The notes under the pieces are model-generated. The model was not told the DNA's origin, made no database searches, and saw only the letters and a program-made list of their open reading frames with translations. From NCBI RefSeq assembly GCF_003545695.1, contig NZ_QUZZ01000009.1, positions 155,201 to 219,200 of the forward strand: a DNA stretch of 64,000 bases, written 5' to 3'. Positions 51,904 to 61,877 of this stretch are shown here, one piece after another. This DNA comes from Taibaiella helva (GTDB lineage: Bacteria > Bacteroidota > Bacteroidia > Chitinophagales > Chitinophagaceae). A program made the position numbers and the translations under genes. Positions within the stretch are counted from its first letter, which is position 1. The number at the start of each line of letters is the position of its first letter.

Positions 51904-52953
51904 TTGAAAGCAAGTACCCCTGTAAACTGGCAATGCCTGGTGCATATTGCGAAAGGCTGCGCTACTGACGAGGAACAGCAGCAGGCGGAGGCCTGGATCG
52001 GAACCGCTCCCGAAGAGCACCAGCCTATATTGGACCATATCGTCGATCTGTACCAGCGCAGGAACGACGCAGAGGCTGCGCTGGGCGAACGCGTGCTTCA
52101 AAAAGTTGCGGCGGGACTGCCCGGCGTGTTTGCAGAAATGCCTGTTGTCGTTCCGATAGAGGCCGCGGGCGGGAAGCGATGGCGATCTTTGTTCGGCAAA
52201 TGGGCCGTGGCAGCGGCTGCTGCCTTGCTGTTGCTGCTTACCTTTGGCCGGCAGGGGCTGATCCGTGATATGATCGGCGCGGGTCATCATGAGGAAACCT
52301 GGAAAGTGGTGTGCACGGCCTACGGACAGGAGGCAACAGTTGCTTTGCCTGATGGCTCTGCTGTACGGCTGGCGCCCGGCAGCCGGCTCAGCTATCCCGA
52401 ACACTTTAAGGCCGGGGAAAGGCAGGTGCAGCTGACCGGCGCTGCTTTCTTTGATGTACGGAAGAACCCGCGGCAGCCCTTTACCGTGCAGACAGGGAAG
52501 TTGTTCACCAAAGTGCTCGGTACCAGCTTTGAAGTGGTAGCTTATCCCGGCGAGCTGCAATCTACAGTGACCCTGATCACCGGTAAAGTACTGGTACACC
52601 AGCGCAACAGTCGTAATCAATGGCAGGCGCTTGCCTGCCTGACACCGAACAAAAAGCTTACCCTGAAACACCAGACGGTAACATTTGTGGTCGACTCGAT
52701 CAGTAACCGTACGAGCAGCGATATCCGCGACGGCAGGCTGGTCTTTGAGAACGCTACGCTTGCCGGTATCGCCGCAGGGCTGGAAAGACGGTTCAATATC
52801 CGTACCCGTTTTGCGCCGGGCTGCCGGCCGGCAAAGCACATCTCCGCCACTTTTGACCAATCGATGAGCCTGCAGGATATCAGCCTTGTGCTGAGCAGAG
52901 TATCCGGCTTGCACATTACTTCCGGGAAGGACAGCATGTACATCAGTTATTAA
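51904..52953 (+). CDS. FecR-type anti-sigma factor
   Basis: A 349-residue inner-membrane regulator: cytoplasmic N-terminal domain (WQCLVHIAKGCATDEEQQQAEAWI), one transmembrane helix (WAVAAAAALLLLLTFG, about 98-114), the FecR domain (EATVALPDGSAVRLAPGSRLSYPEHF and GTSFEVVAYPG) and a C-terminal STN-like DUF4974 domain (IAAGLERRFNI...VLSRVSGLHITSGKDSMYISY). No suitable ATG exists; translation probably starts at TTG 51904, since an in-frame stop lies just upstream. Transmits a signal from the TonB receptor to the sigma factor. Confidence 0.88.
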   Translation: MKASTPVNWQCLVHIAKGCATDEEQQQAEAWIGTAPEEHQPILDHIVDLYQRRNDAEAALGERVLQKVAAGLPGVFAEMPVVVPIEAAGGKRWRSLFGKWAVAAAAALLLLLTFGRQGLIRDMIGAGHHEETWKVVCTAYGQEATVALPDGSAVRLAPGSRLSYPEHFKAGERQVQLTGAAFFDVRKNPRQPFTVQTGKLFTKVLGTSFEVVAYPGELQSTVTLITGKVLVHQRNSRNQWQALACLTPNKKLTLKHQTVTFVVDSISNRTSSDIRDGRLVFENATLAGIAAGLERRFNIRTRFAPGCRPAKHISATFDQSMSLQDISLVLSRVSGLHITSGKDSMYISY

Positions 52954-52979
52954 CCAGGCCATTAAAAACTTTACCCTCA

Positions 52980-55900
52980 ATGCGGCATCCGCTACAAATT
53001 ACTTTTGCTTTACGAAGCTACGCGCTCCGGTTTAGTCTTGTCTTTTTATTCCTGTGTACGGCAACGGCTGGCACAGTGCTGGCACAGTCCGGCGCCTTAT
53101 CCGATGTCAGCTGTTCCATTACTTTCAGCAATAATTCGCTTAAGGAAGCATTGCACCGGCTGGAAGGCCAGATACCCTACCGTTTTGTCTACACGGAAGA
53201 AGATCTTCCCGGCGATATAAAGATCAATGGCGTTTACAGCCAAACGGCATTGACAAAAGTGCTGGATGCCTTGCTGCTGCGGCATCAGCTGACGTACAGC
53301 CTGATCAGGAACAATATTGTTGTCAGTAAGGCGGCACCGGTGAAAAAGCCAAAGAAAGGAGATCTTTCCGGTGCGATCAGGGACAAGCGCACCGGGGAAA
53401 CGATTATCGGCGCCGTGATCTCCGTGGGAGGGCAGTCATTGCAAAGCGATATGGAAGGACTGTTCCGCACGGAGCTGGAAGAAGGCAGCTATACGCTGAC
53501 CATTACCACGATTGGCTACCAAACGCTGGTGCAGGAAAATGTCAGGGTAAGGGCGGACCAGGATACGCATCTGGCCATCGATATGAGCCAGGATGCTACG
53601 GCCCTGAACGAGGTCGTGGTAACAGAGCGGAAGCTGATGGGCTCCAACATTGCGCTGATCGACCAGATCCGCTCGGCCCGCTCGGTGGTCACTGGTATTT
53701 CCCGGGAGCAGATCGGCAGAAGCCAGGACCGCGACGCTGCCGAAGTGGTACGCCGGGTGCCGGGTGTAAGCGTGATCCAGAATCGCTTTATCGTGATCAG
53801 GGGCATTCCGCAACGTTATAATTCCGTATTGCTGAATAATGTGACGGCGCCAAGCTTCGAGGCCGATAGCAGGGCCTTTTCTTTTGAGACCATACCCAGC
53901 AGCGTCATCGACCGTATCCTCATTTACAAAACGGCGGTGCCTGAGCTGCCGGGTGATTTTTCAGGGGGTATTGTCAAAATATTTACAACCGATGTACCTT
54001 CCAGGAACGACCTGAACATTACTTACCAGGCATCAGTAAGGCCCAATACGACCTTCAGGGATTTTTACGAACAAAAGCAGGGGAAGTATGCCTGGCTGGG
54101 CTTCGACGATGGTACCTATAAGCTTCCCAAAGTCGTATCGCCCGAAAACCCGGGCGATATGGATTATAGCCCCTACCTGAATCAAAACTGGACGGCGCTT
54201 CAGCATACGGCAGTGCCGGATCAACGGCTGGGCCTGGATTTTACGCGCAGCATACCCTTATCATCCAGCCTTGACCTGGGCATTGTCGCCAGCGCCAATT
54301 ACAGCAACGTGTACCAGAGCCGCGTCATATCACGCAACCCGGGGCAATCGAGGGCAGACCTCGGGCGGTTCCAGATCGGGTACAACCTGGTCGACAAGAT
54401 GAATGAGCATGATGTAAGAGTAAATGGTATGGCTAACGTTTCGCTGAACATCAATAAGGGTCGCCATATCATCTCGTTCAGGAACCTGTATACCCACCTG
54501 GGCAGCTTCCAGTATATCGACCGCAGGGGTATCGTCCAGTCAGATAACGACGACGGCCTGGGCCTTACCCAGGGCATGTATATGAAGAACCAGGTACAGA
54601 GCAATTCGTTCAAAGGCATTTATACCGGGCAATTGAGTGGGACGCATCGCTTGTTTGGCAGCACACAAGCCGACTGGCTTCTGGGCTATACCAAAAGCAT
54701 ATTCAACGATCCCGATCAGCGTACGCGCATACAGACGACGCCCAGGCAAGGTAATATATCAGACAGTACGGGACAGCTGATCTGGCAGGAACCCTACAAT
54801 GTAGATGGCGTGGGTAATGCAGCACAATGGCGCCGTATGTTCCTGTACCTTCCTGAAGAGACCAGAACGCTCGCGCTCAATCTTACGCAACCGCTGGTTA
54901 TCGGCGGCTTTAAGCCAGTGCTTAAGGCCGGGTTTTATTTTGAGAAAAAGGAGCGCACCTTTTCTTTCGACTGGCTGAACCTGAACGCGGGCAAGGGTGC
55001 AGGTACGGCCCCCGTCCTGCTGTATAATGCCAATCCAAATGGCTACTATAATGCCAGCAATAAAGTCATCGCCGGCTATATGGCGGCAGAGCTGCCGCTT
55101 ACTACGAAACTCAGCCTCTATGGCGGCTTGCGTATAGAACATTACAGCCTGAACCTGGTCGGTACGCATTGGGCCACTACAGGGCCTTTGGCCGGAGCAG
55201 TAACTGTCGACACCCAGATGGTTTCCCTGCTGCCTTCCGCCAACCTGAGCTATAATCTCTCGGATAAAAGCCTGTTGCGGGTGGCTTATGCCCGGACCCT
55301 TAACCGCGCCGAATTCCGCGAGCTGGCGCCTTTCAAATATTTTGACCTGAACCTGTTTCAGGTTACCTATGGTAATCCCGATATGCGGCCGCAAGTGGGC
55401 ATACATAATGTTGATCTCCGCTTTGAGCATTATCCCGGCACCGGCGAAATGTTTGCTGCCGGCGTGTTCTGCAAATATTTCAACCATCCGCCCGAGCTCT
55501 ATGCTCAGGATATGGGCGGTAGCGGCAATACCTACTTCTGGGGTAATGCCGAAAATGCTACTGTGTATGGCGCAGAAGTAGAGCTGATGCTGGGCTTGCA
55601 GCGGTATTGCAAAGGCAGCTCCTGGACGGCAAAGCAGCTGCAGAAGATCTCGGTGCTGGCCAATGCGACCTATAGCTTCAGCAGGGTAGCGATGGCCGAT
55701 AGCTTTATCGCTTTCGGGCAGGTGATGAAATTCGGGGAAAGCGTAGTGCGCAACCGGCCTTTGTTCGGGCAGTCGCCGTACCTGATTAACCTGGGTGTAA
55801 ACTTTACCGACCGTGAGCTGGGGCTCGAAGCCAATATCGCTTACAACATCATCGGTAAACGGATTCTCAATGTAGGATCCCGCAACAATCCCAATACCTG

Positions 55901-56153
55901 GGAGATGCCCCGCCATTCGCTTGACCTCACGCTGGCGCAGCGTATTGGCAGGCATCTGGAGCTAAGGGGCGGCATACAGAATATACTGAACAGCAGGTTC
56001 CGCCTGATGCAGGATGCCGACTACAACGGCGCCTTCGATAAAGATCCCGATATATATGCCGACGATGCGGCACGGGACAACCGGTTTCAAAGCTGGTACG
56101 AAGGGACTTATTATACCCTGGGCCTCCGCTTTCACCTGAACCCCGCACGTTGA
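52980..56153 (+). CDS. TonB-dependent receptor with STN and carboxypeptidase-like domains
   Basis: A 1057-residue outer-membrane transducer. Signal peptide (to about 36), STN domain (SITFSNNSLKEALHRLEGQIPYRFVYTEEDL) for contact with the anti-sigma, a CarboxypepD_reg-like domain (LSGAIRDKRTGETIIGAVI), a plug (VVRRVPGVSVIQNRFIVIRGIPQRYNSVLLNN) and a 22-stranded barrel ending in TYYTLGLRFHL. It is not of the SusC type and no SusD gene follows. The substrate is unknown; secreted partners downstream include a PhoX-like protein. A short hairpin follows at 56211-56231. Confidence 0.92.
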   Translation: MRHPLQITFALRSYALRFSLVFLFLCTATAGTVLAQSGALSDVSCSITFSNNSLKEALHRLEGQIPYRFVYTEEDLPGDIKINGVYSQTALTKVLDALLLRHQLTYSLIRNNIVVSKAAPVKKPKKGDLSGAIRDKRTGETIIGAVISVGGQSLQSDMEGLFRTELEEGSYTLTITTIGYQTLVQENVRVRADQDTHLAIDMSQDATALNEVVVTERKLMGSNIALIDQIRSARSVVTGISREQIGRSQDRDAAEVVRRVPGVSVIQNRFIVIRGIPQRYNSVLLNNVTAPSFEADSRAFSFETIPSSVIDRILIYKTAVPELPGDFSGGIVKIFTTDVPSRNDLNITYQASVRPNTTFRDFYEQKQGKYAWLGFDDGTYKLPKVVSPENPGDMDYSPYLNQNWTALQHTAVPDQRLGLDFTRSIPLSSSLDLGIVASANYSNVYQSRVISRNPGQSRADLGRFQIGYNLVDKMNEHDVRVNGMANVSLNINKGRHIISFRNLYTHLGSFQYIDRRGIVQSDNDDGLGLTQGMYMKNQVQSNSFKGIYTGQLSGTHRLFGSTQADWLLGYTKSIFNDPDQRTRIQTTPRQGNISDSTGQLIWQEPYNVDGVGNAAQWRRMFLYLPEETRTLALNLTQPLVIGGFKPVLKAGFYFEKKERTFSFDWLNLNAGKGAGTAPVLLYNANPNGYYNASNKVIAGYMAAELPLTTKLSLYGGLRIEHYSLNLVGTHWATTGPLAGAVTVDTQMVSLLPSANLSYNLSDKSLLRVAYARTLNRAEFRELAPFKYFDLNLFQVTYGNPDMRPQVGIHNVDLRFEHYPGTGEMFAAGVFCKYFNHPPELYAQDMGGSGNTYFWGNAENATVYGAEVELMLGLQRYCKGSSWTAKQLQKISVLANATYSFSRVAMADSFIAFGQVMKFGESVVRNRPLFGQSPYLINLGVNFTDRELGLEANIAYNIIGKRILNVGSRNNPNTWEMPRHSLDLTLAQRIGRHLELRGGIQNILNSRFRLMQDADYNGAFDKDPDIYADDAARDNRFQSWYEGTYYTLGLRFHLNPAR

Positions 56154-56210
56154 ACGCCTGGCGGCAATAACCCTCTTCTTTTTCCTGATCCCTTTTACTA
56201 TGATGCTTTT

Positions 56211-56231
56211 ATAAAGCTGCGGCAGCTTTAT
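56211..56231 (+). terminator. Hairpin after the TonB receptor gene
   Basis: ATAAAGCTGC-G-GCAGCTTTAT, 10-base arms, 57 bases after the receptor stop; a likely partial terminator. The rest of the gap to 56391 shows no gene. Confidence 0.6.
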
Positions 56232-56390
56232 GTCTTTTACCCAACGGGAGGGGCCAGCTACGAAGCAGCGGAGCTAACGATTCCATAATATAAAAACCGT
56301 GGGCAAAAGCAAGGCTTTCCCTGTCCTAGTAGCGAACCCTTGCAAGGCGGAACACCACTACAAAAATCAAAAAAACTAAAATCAAACCTT

Positions 56391-58064
56391 ATGAACAAAA
56401 CATTGATGCTGATGGCTGCCGCAACCCTTTTTGCCGGCGCTGTTTCGGCCCAGGATACCTTATCCGGCAACATCACAGCCAACAGGACACTGACCAGCAA
56501 CAGGTGCTATTACCTGAGGGGATGCGTTACCGTTAAATCCGGTGTGATCCTCAATATCCAGCCCGGCACCAAGATATTCGGCCTGGCTCCGCTCAGCCCT
56601 TCTCAGCTGTCTACTGCAGGTGCCCTGATCGTTGAGCGCGGCGCTAAGATCAATGCAGCCGGTACAGCCAGCGCGCCTATCGTATTTACCTCCTCCAAGC
56701 CTGCCGGTTCACGTGCCCGCGGCGACTGGGCTGGTATCATTATTGCCGGTAATGCTCCTATCAACGTTCCCGGCGGCACTTACCAGGTAGAGGGCGCCTG
56801 CGTGCCCGTACTGGCTGGCGGCACCGTCGTTGGCGATAACTCCGGTGTAATGACATTTGTACAGATCCACTATGCCGGTATTGCTTTCTCTCCCGATAAT
56901 GAGATCAACAGTCTTACGCTGGCGGGTGTAGGTAACGGTACAAAGATTGAAAACATCCAGGTAACGAATGCCAACGATGACGCTTTCGAATTCTTCGGCG
57001 GTACGGTGAATGCCAAGAACCTGATCGCACTGGATACAAGGGATGATGACTTTGATACCGACCTGGGCTATAACGGTAAGATCCAGTTCGGTCTTTCTAT
57101 CCGCAAAGACACTGCTTCTCATGATATCTCCGGCTCTAACGGTATTGAATCTGATAACAACAATGTGTCACCCGACTACCTGGGCACACCCAAGACCCGC
57201 GCTATCTTCAGCAACTTCACTTTCATCGGGCCCAAATACTGCAACCCCGGTATCACACTGAGCGCTGAATACGACAACGGCGCCCTGATCCGCCGGAATT
57301 CTGCACATTCCCTGTACAACAGCATCGAAACTTCATGGCCCGACAATGGGCTGTTCGTGAAAGACGCTCCTACTGTAGTGAACACTTCCCTGACTTCAGG
57401 CGATATGCTGAACTATTCTTTCAACTCCCTGTACGACAACGGCACCAACTTTACCGGCTCTACCTGGACCGGCGGTTGCGGCGCTTCTATCCTGGCCTGG
57501 GCCAATGTAGGCGCACTCGGTACCGGCTGCCTGGAATCCGGCAACCAGACACCCGGCGGCGTTCCTGCCTTCACCAATGCAGCCAGCATCAAGGGCAACT
57601 ACTGCTCTGCCAATCCTAATTTCGCACAGGCTGTTATGCTGGATACTGCCGATTTTAAAGGCAGCGATCTGACATCAGGATTTACCGTGGTAAAGTATCG
57701 CGGCGCTTTCGGTACTACCGACTGGACTGCCGGCTGGACCACATGGTGCCCCCAAGGCCAGGTGTACAGCTGCGGCACTGGCTTTGCAGCGCTGGCCAGG
57801 CCTGCAGCTACTGTACGCTTCGCTCCTAACCCAGCCAGCAATAGCACGCAGGCGATCTTTGAAGCTACTCAGCTGGGTAACGCCCAGATCAGCATCATCG
57901 ACCAGATCAGCGGTCAGGTGCTGAAAGTAGTGAACACCAACGTTACCGTGATCGGCGAGCAGAATGTATCGCTGGACGTTAACGGTCTGAAAGCCGGTAC
58001 CTACCTGGTTACCGTTCGTCAGAAAGATGGCAGTACCATCAACGGACAACTTGTTGTTTTATAG
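56391..58064 (+). CDS. Secreted beta-helix-like protein with T9SS sorting domain
   Basis: A 557-residue exported protein. Signal MNKTLMLMAAATLFAGAVSAQ, then ITANRTLTSNRCYYLRGCVTVKSGVILNIQPGTKIFG and ALIVERGAKINAAGTASAPIVFTS, the start of a right-handed beta-helix common in Bacteroidota surface proteins. The C-terminal 80 residues (VRFAPNPASNSTQAIFEATQ...LKAGTYLVTVRQKDGSTINGQLVVL) form a type A T9SS sorting domain, so it is exported across the outer membrane and probably attached. Often found next to TonB receptors. Molecular function unknown. Confidence 0.85.
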   Translation: MNKTLMLMAAATLFAGAVSAQDTLSGNITANRTLTSNRCYYLRGCVTVKSGVILNIQPGTKIFGLAPLSPSQLSTAGALIVERGAKINAAGTASAPIVFTSSKPAGSRARGDWAGIIIAGNAPINVPGGTYQVEGACVPVLAGGTVVGDNSGVMTFVQIHYAGIAFSPDNEINSLTLAGVGNGTKIENIQVTNANDDAFEFFGGTVNAKNLIALDTRDDDFDTDLGYNGKIQFGLSIRKDTASHDISGSNGIESDNNNVSPDYLGTPKTRAIFSNFTFIGPKYCNPGITLSAEYDNGALIRRNSAHSLYNSIETSWPDNGLFVKDAPTVVNTSLTSGDMLNYSFNSLYDNGTNFTGSTWTGGCGASILAWANVGALGTGCLESGNQTPGGVPAFTNAASIKGNYCSANPNFAQAVMLDTADFKGSDLTSGFTVVKYRGAFGTTDWTAGWTTWCPQGQVYSCGTGFAALARPAATVRFAPNPASNSTQAIFEATQLGNAQISIIDQISGQVLKVVNTNVTVIGEQNVSLDVNGLKAGTYLVTVRQKDGSTINGQLVVL

Positions 58065-58088
58065 TTTATATTTTCATCGTTTGTAATC

Positions 58089-58124
58089 GGGGGAGAAACC
58101 TTATATAGGTTTCTCCCCCTTTTT
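58089..58124 (+). terminator. Strong intrinsic terminator after the beta-helix gene
   Basis: GGGGGAGAAACCT / AGGTTTCTCCCCC stem, 5-base loop, five Ts. The remaining gap to 58317 shows no gene. Confidence 0.95.
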
Positions 58125-58316
58125 GTATGGTCATTATTCAGCCCGCGGCCTGTATCGCAGCGGAAGAAAGGCGTCTTTACCCGGTCATTCCGGGAAGCTT
58201 AATAATTCGGTAATGCTGCAGCGTGGGCAGGTACATTCCTCTTTACGTCATAGCAGTGATCCATAGCCGGCCGGCCGGTTCCCTTTGACATATCCGATCA
58301 TCTACACAACCATATT

Positions 58317-60293
58317 ATGAACAAGAAATTACTTTTACTCCTGGCAGGCGCCTGCAGTCTTGTCAACATGCATGCGCAGACCCAGCCCTTTACAGAGCTC
58401 TTTTGCCCTGTAGACACTTCTTTTGCCGGCGATTCCCTTGTGGTACCACAAAGCCCCCTGAAGTACAGCATCCTGCTGCGGGAAGGCGACCTGGCGCATA
58501 ACCTGGAAAAGAGCAACAGCGCGCCGGTTAAAGGTGGCTTCGGAGCCCTGGCCTACGATTCCAAAAATATAACCCAGTTCTCTGCCAACGGGATCAATAC
58601 CAGTATCGAAGGCGACCTTTACCTCAGCCTGAGAGATAATAAGACCGGCATCACCGGTAACGGTGGCGGCTACCTGAAAATGCATGTACAGAAGAACAGC
58701 GACGATACCTGGTCTGTAGTGCCGCAGTCCCCGGGCGGGAATAATATTAACTACCGCATGTATGATATCGACGGCCTGGGCGGCAGCTTCGGTAACAATG
58801 GCCTGCATATCGGCGCGCAGACGACCTCTTCAGAAAATGAGAAAGGCAACCTGTTCCTGTATGAAAGCCTGGCCGCCGGCAATGCCGATCTGCAACCCGG
58901 CATCACCGAGACAGGTAGCTATGCGCTGCCTGCCGGATCGGTAGAAGGCGGCCCCGCGGCCATCGAACGTTATCAGAACATGGGCTGGCTGCTGGAAGCG
59001 GACCGTACCACTGGAAAAATAGTACGCAAGCTGTATGCTGCCGGTCGTGCCGATATCGGTGGTATGCTCGCGCAATCGACCAAAAATGATCTGAGCGTAC
59101 CCGCTGCAGATAATATCGACATCATCTACACCACCCAGACCCAGCCGGCGGTGCTGCTGCGCTATAACCATTCCGAAAAGGGCATCTATGCCTTTAAGCA
59201 GGATGAGAACAGCAACGAAGGCGACTGGCTGCTGCTGAATGAAAAGGATGTGGACGGCTCCCTGTTCCCTATTGACTTTACGCAGCTGCTGGACATCCGG
59301 AAGCTGGCGCTGCAAAAAGGCGCGACCATGTTCAACCGTCTGGGTAACCTGGTAAAGGCCGAACGGACAGATGGTCTGCATTATATGTTGGCAGAGACCG
59401 GCGGCGAAGATGCCGGGGAATCCTTTACCAATCCTGCGCTTACTTTTGGCGGTAAGCTGGCGCAGCATTTAAAGCCACGCCTGCAGGGCGCCAAGCTGTT
59501 CGATCCTTATGGCCGCATACTGGACCTCAGCAAAGACATGAACACCGGGAAATGGACGATCAAGGTGCATATCGAAGGCGGCATCTCTATGGATGGCCGT
59601 TATATTTTCTCCAATCCCAAACAGATCAGCAACCTGGGCTTCAGCTATTTTGACTTCAATACCTTTGAGAACGTGCAAAAGAATTACCTCCTCATGAACG
59701 AAGAGGTGCCCAATGCGGGCTACCGGAGAAACCCGGCACAGGTCTACGATGAGGATAGCCTGATCAATGAGGTCTATGTGCTGGACCTGGACAAGACCAA
59801 CCCCGACCCGAGCAGCCTGCGTCCCTTCGCCATAGCCCCGCGCGGCGCCGAGATACAGTCTGTATTCGGCTACAACGCCGAATTCTCGCCGGTCTTCCTC
59901 AGCATACGCTATCCCAATTCCACGAATTCCACCTACAATAGATCGCTGGTGATCGCGGTGAGCAACCTGGAAGCGTATTTTGAGAATCCCTCTTCCTGCG
60001 GATGGGTAGCGCCGCCCCCCGGTTACGATCCAGAGACCGGTAACCCGGTAACACCGCCGGTTTCCATCAACGATCCCAGAGCAACGCTTCCTTTTTTCGA
60101 GGTATGGCCCAATCCTGTCAGCCGTACTTTGTTCTTTTCTGCTAGGCAGCAGCATGTATGGCTCTACGATGTCCGCGGCGTGCTGCAGAAGCGGGCCAGC
60201 CAGGTTAAGGAGCTGAATATCGCAGACCTCGTGCGCGGTACCTATTTCCTGCAGAATGACAAAGGACAGCAAAAGAAGATCATTATTCAATAA
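58317..60293 (+). CDS. PhoX-family (DUF839) secreted protein with T9SS sorting domain
   Basis: A 658-residue exported protein. Signal MNKKLLLLLAGACSLVNMHAQ; the middle resembles PhoX/DUF839: VKGGFGALAYD, YRMYDIDGLGGSFGN, LQKGATMFNRLGNLVKAERTDGLHYMLAETGGED, and KLFDPYGRILDLSKDM...IEGGISMDGRYIFSNP. PhoX enzymes are calcium/iron alkaline phosphatases releasing phosphate from organic esters. The C-terminus (FFEVWPNPVSRTLFF...DLVRGTYFLQNDKGQQKKIIIQ) is a T9SS type A domain. Whether the metal ligands are complete cannot be judged by eye. Lipoprotein gene follows. Confidence 0.75.
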   Translation: MNKKLLLLLAGACSLVNMHAQTQPFTELFCPVDTSFAGDSLVVPQSPLKYSILLREGDLAHNLEKSNSAPVKGGFGALAYDSKNITQFSANGINTSIEGDLYLSLRDNKTGITGNGGGYLKMHVQKNSDDTWSVVPQSPGGNNINYRMYDIDGLGGSFGNNGLHIGAQTTSSENEKGNLFLYESLAAGNADLQPGITETGSYALPAGSVEGGPAAIERYQNMGWLLEADRTTGKIVRKLYAAGRADIGGMLAQSTKNDLSVPAADNIDIIYTTQTQPAVLLRYNHSEKGIYAFKQDENSNEGDWLLLNEKDVDGSLFPIDFTQLLDIRKLALQKGATMFNRLGNLVKAERTDGLHYMLAETGGEDAGESFTNPALTFGGKLAQHLKPRLQGAKLFDPYGRILDLSKDMNTGKWTIKVHIEGGISMDGRYIFSNPKQISNLGFSYFDFNTFENVQKNYLLMNEEVPNAGYRRNPAQVYDEDSLINEVYVLDLDKTNPDPSSLRPFAIAPRGAEIQSVFGYNAEFSPVFLSIRYPNSTNSTYNRSLVIAVSNLEAYFENPSSCGWVAPPPGYDPETGNPVTPPVSINDPRATLPFFEVWPNPVSRTLFFSARQQHVWLYDVRGVLQKRASQVKELNIADLVRGTYFLQNDKGQQKKIIIQ

Positions 60294-60353
60294 TTCAGCC
60301 GGAGCGGGCTGCAGCAACATATGACTGCCCCTGTTCTGTCAATACGCCGTTAC

Positions 60354-61250
60354 ATGAGCCTGAAAAGCCCGCTCCATCTATTATTCTTGCTGCTGTTTTT
60401 TTTTACCGCCGCGGTATTTACCTCCTGCAGGAAAGAAGAAGATGGCTTTACCTTCCCGGTGGTTCCTTATGAGCCGCCGCCACCGCCCGCAACAGAGCAC
60501 GATACTGTCATCAGTGTTACCGCCCTGCTGAATAACGATAGCTTTACCGCCCTGGGCAGAGCATTGACACCCTCAGCCGAAGGCCTGGAATTTTCTTTTC
60601 TCAGCCTGGATGGCAATTCGCTGTTTGTTGTGCTGGGGGCCGATACGCCGGGCACCTATGAAATGCAAAGGAATGTATCAATTCATACAGCTGTGTACTA
60701 TGTGCCGCAGCAAACCGAAACAAAAAGCTTCACGAGCAGGGCAACCACAGATGCAGGTGGCAGATTTACCGTTACGCTTGTCGATACCGTGAGCCACAGG
60801 ATCAAAGGAACTTTCAGCCTGCTGCTTACCTCGAGAACTTACCCCGAGCGCTATGATTTCAAAGAAGGCGCATTCGATATCCTGTACAATTTCATGGAGA
60901 TGACCCTGGAGGGCCGGAAGATGACGGCCGCCGGCCAGTCGCCCAGTAATTTGAACCAGGGCTCGGCAACGGCGCCCTACCTGGATAACATCGGCTTTGG
61001 TTTTGCCGATGGCAGCTCGTTCCTTATTTCTGCCGGCGCTTATACCGGGACTAAGACGTACAGCAGCACCGTTGCTTATAAAAACAGCCAGGGCAAAACA
61101 TTCCAGGCATCCGGTGTACCAATGATGCTGATCCGCTATCATTACGGACAATTCATGCAGGCCGAATACGGCCCGGCAGAGCTGGTAGCGGCTGATGGCG
61201 AAAAATTAAGAATGGCGGAAGGCCGCTTTGTGCAAGGTAATACACAATAG
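60354..61250 (+). CDS. Lipoprotein, DUF6252-like
   Basis: A 298-residue putative lipoprotein: signal MSLKSPLHLLFLLLFFFTAAVFTSC followed by RKEEDG. A proline-rich stretch (YEPPPPPATEH) precedes a beta-rich domain starting VTALLNNDSFTALGRALTPSAEG and ending in repeats of similar strands. The pattern recalls the DUF6252 family, but this is not certain. The ATG at 60354 begins the signal; it lies 60 bases after the PhoX-like gene and ends the surface locus. Confidence 0.7.
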   Translation: MSLKSPLHLLFLLLFFFTAAVFTSCRKEEDGFTFPVVPYEPPPPPATEHDTVISVTALLNNDSFTALGRALTPSAEGLEFSFLSLDGNSLFVVLGADTPGTYEMQRNVSIHTAVYYVPQQTETKSFTSRATTDAGGRFTVTLVDTVSHRIKGTFSLLLTSRTYPERYDFKEGAFDILYNFMEMTLEGRKMTAAGQSPSNLNQGSATAPYLDNIGFGFADGSSFLISAGAYTGTKTYSSTVAYKNSQGKTFQASGVPMMLIRYHYGQFMQAEYGPAELVAADGEKLRMAEGRFVQGNTQ

Positions 61251-61276
61251 CCTAAGTGGATCAGGAAAGTTTTATA

Positions 61277-61301
61277 GAAACCCGCTCTGAAAGCGGGTTT
61301 C
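61277..61301 (+). terminator. Terminator of the lipoprotein gene
   Basis: Perfect GAAACCCGCT / AGCGGGTTTC arms with a 5-base loop, 27 bases after the stop. Between here and 61475 I see no gene. Confidence 0.85.
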
Positions 61302-61475
61302 GCTATTGAAGGACATCAGAACCGCTTGCAGCTTACAACGCCTGATTTTCTTCCGGATGCTGTAAAAATGGGATCAACTGGCACCCCTGGGGGATTACAG
61401 GGTGTACCGGGTAACGTTATGAAGACTTCAAATCATTACGAAAAGGATAAGATAGCACAGTCCGGGGCAACGCCA

Positions 61476-61771
61476 CTTATACGCAGGTCTTCCCGATCTC
61501 ATAGAATGAGAAAGGTTTGCAGGTAATCCTATAGCGATCCGCGCTATAGGGCTCCGTAGGAGCCGAATGTTTGCAGCGCTTATACGCAGGCCTTTCCGAT
61601 CTCATAGGAAAGGTTTGCAGATGATCTTATAGCGATCCGCGCTATAGGGCTCCGTAGCCGAACGTTTGTAGCGCTTATACGCAGGCCTTCCCCATCCCAT
61701 AGGAAAGGTTTGCAGATGATCTTATAGCGATCCGCGCTATAGGGCTCCGTAGGAGCCGAACGTTTGTAGCG
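61476..61771 (+). repeat. Three-copy tandem repeat, about 100 bp per unit
   Basis: Units start at 61476, 61579 and 61674 (103, 95 and 98 bp), each beginning CTTATACGCAGG. Each contains the hairpin TATAGCG/CGCTATA and then GGCTCC-GTA-GGAGCC (shortened in unit 2), ending GTTTGYAGCG. Non-coding. The last unit plus about 50 bases recurs inverted at 63754-63860. Not CRISPR: units are directly abutting with no spacers. Confidence 0.9.
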
Positions 61772-61821
61772 CCGGCACAAACAAACATACATTGCTCCGT
61801 AGGAGCAAAACCAGGGTTGCT
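61710..61821 (+). repeat. Inverted-repeat element, left copy
   Basis: From TTGCAGATGATC through GGCTCCGTAGGAGCCGAACG, GCCGGCACAAACAAACATA, GCTCCGTAGGAGCAAAACC to AGGGTTGCT. The complement of 63754-63860 matches it over about 107 bases with few differences. The two copies face each other and enclose three genes. Confidence 0.85.
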
Positions 61822-61844
61822 AAGGACCGATATTCTGTAATTCA

Positions 61845-61877
61845 GCTAATTTTTATTGTTTATCAATAAAAATTAGC
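61845..61877. promoter_or_regulatory. Perfect palindrome in the DUF2975-HTH promoter, putative operator
   Basis: GCTAATTTTTATTG (61845-61858), loop TTTAT, and its exact complement (61864-61877). The left arm ends in the -33 TTG and the right arm stops two bases before the -7 element, so a bound protein would cover the promoter. Confidence 0.7.

Noticed and set aside
61476..61771. CRISPR array
   Set aside because: The units are 95-103 bp, abut directly and have no unique spacers; no cas gene is present.
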